Shown: positions 63,624 through 64,000 of the stretch, piece by piece
Layout of the letters: each line of letters opens with the position of its first letter
Numbering within the stretch: position 1 is the first letter of the stretch
From: Vulcanimicrobiota bacterium
Lineage (GTDB): Bacteria; Vulcanimicrobiota; Vulcanimicrobiia; Vulcanimicrobiales; Vulcanimicrobiaceae
Length of the DNA: 64,000 nucleotides
Assembly: GCA_027452165.1 (NCBI GenBank)
Contig: DAIDGX010000008.1
Location: forward strand, 1 to 64,000
Reading direction: 5' to 3'
Program-made: the position numbers and the translations under genes
Notes under the pieces: generated by a model
What the model was told of the DNA's origin: nothing
The model's database searches: none
Seen by the model: the letters and a program-made list of their open reading frames with translations, nothing else

Positions 63624-64000
63624 CTAGCCGAAACGAACGCTTAGCATCGAGATGGAGCCGCCGTCGATTCCTTCGACCGGAAACGTTACCGCGTCGTCGG
63701 GCGTGGCGGCGCCCATCGCATAGATCAACGGAAGATAATGATCGGGCGTCGGTGCGGATCGTAGCGCGTCGTCACCCAGCGTCTCATAGTCTACGAGCGG
63801 ATCGAACCGGCGCGCGAGCATCAACTCGCGCGCCGTCGTTTCGAAGCGCATGGCCCAGTCGTAGGGCTCCTGGACATGGCGTCCCCATGCGTACGCGTGC
63901 AGATTGTGCACGATGTTTCCACTCGCCGCGATGAGCACGCCCTCGTCACGCAGCGGACGCAAGCGCACTCCGAGCTCGTAGTGGTACGAGGGCGGCTGCA
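63624..64000 (-). CDS. LigB/DODA-type extradiol dioxygenase, 3' part (start outside window)
   Basis: The visible 125 residues match the C-terminal half of the YgiD/4,5-DOPA dioxygenase family: PSYHYELGVRLRPLRDEG, VLIAASGNIVHNLHAYAWG, ARRFDPLVDYE and SAPTPDHYLPLIYAMGAA. These enzymes open catechol-like rings or act on similar substrates with a non-haem metal. The frame stays open to the window end, so the N-terminal His ligands are not seen. It is convergent with the cytochrome c gene, 2 nt apart. Confidence 0.9.
   Translation of the reverse strand, partial: QPPSYHYELGVRLRPLRDEGVLIAASGNIVHNLHAYAWGRHVQEPYDWAMRFETTARELMLARRFDPLVDYETLGDDALRSAPTPDHYLPLIYAMGAATPDDAVTFPVEGIDGGSISMLSVRFG

Overview
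The window is gene-dense, GC-rich chromosomal DNA from a diderm bacterium: it encodes a TonB-dependent receptor, a TolC-like outer-membrane channel, an RND pump and SecG. The gene orders are of a Terrabacteria type: topA-trmFO-hslV-hslU (as in Firmicutes), fhaA-fhaB-PP2C-ftsW (as in Actinobacteria) and def-fmt-rsmB. Diderm envelope plus these orders plus high GC fits Vulcanimicrobiota/Eremiobacterota (WPS-2) or a neighbouring phylum; this is inference. No transposase, phage gene, CRISPR array or tRNA was seen.

Layout. 1-3.5 kb: 3' part of a chemoreceptor, a tmRNA gene (ssrA) with its terminator, and a PAS-PAS-GGDEF-EAL protein. 3.6-12.7 kb: a secreted CVNH-like protein, an M3 peptidase, an aldo/keto reductase, a TPR/ATP-grasp protein, and a run of a small membrane protein, a GerMN protein, an AMIN/Amidase_3 peptidoglycan amidase and murI. 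12.6-23.2 kb: a chemoreceptor with a TRAP-type (DctP) binding domain between two signalling domains, divergent from an OmpR/histidine-kinase/PepSY/RND/TolC/MFP row. 23-30.3 kb: two APC permeases, an aldehyde dehydrogenase, an omega-aminotransferase and a methylmalonate-semialdehyde-type dehydrogenase, suggesting beta-alanine or omega-amino-acid breakdown. 30.3-43.5 kb: two small proteins, a cysteine-synthase-like enzyme, a Tat-exported flavin amine oxidase, a TonB receptor, a PucR regulator and gabT-patA-aldehyde dehydrogenase, a putrescine-to-GABA-to-succinate-semialdehyde route.

43.5-48.6 kb: a PAP2-like membrane protein, dxs-secG and two oligopeptide ABC ATPases. 48.6-55.9 kb: a histone-H1-like lysine-rich repeat protein, then topA behind a 51-nt alternating pyrimidine-purine tract and a likely leaderless promoter, trmFO, a SIMPL protein, hslVU and a lipoprotein. 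55.9-64 kb: YhhN, def-fmt-rsmB, two FHA proteins, a PP2C-fold protein lacking its metal-binding aspartates, FtsW/RodA, a divergent polysaccharide deacetylase, a cytochrome c lipoprotein and the 3' part of a DOPA-dioxygenase-like gene.

Most striking: the MCP-DctP-MCP fusion, the Z-DNA-prone tract before topA, the atypical tmRNA T-arm, the pseudo-PP2C in the FHA/FtsW locus, two genes that appear to start at CTG and ATT behind good ribosome binding sites, and three convergent gene pairs that end on one shared CTAG.
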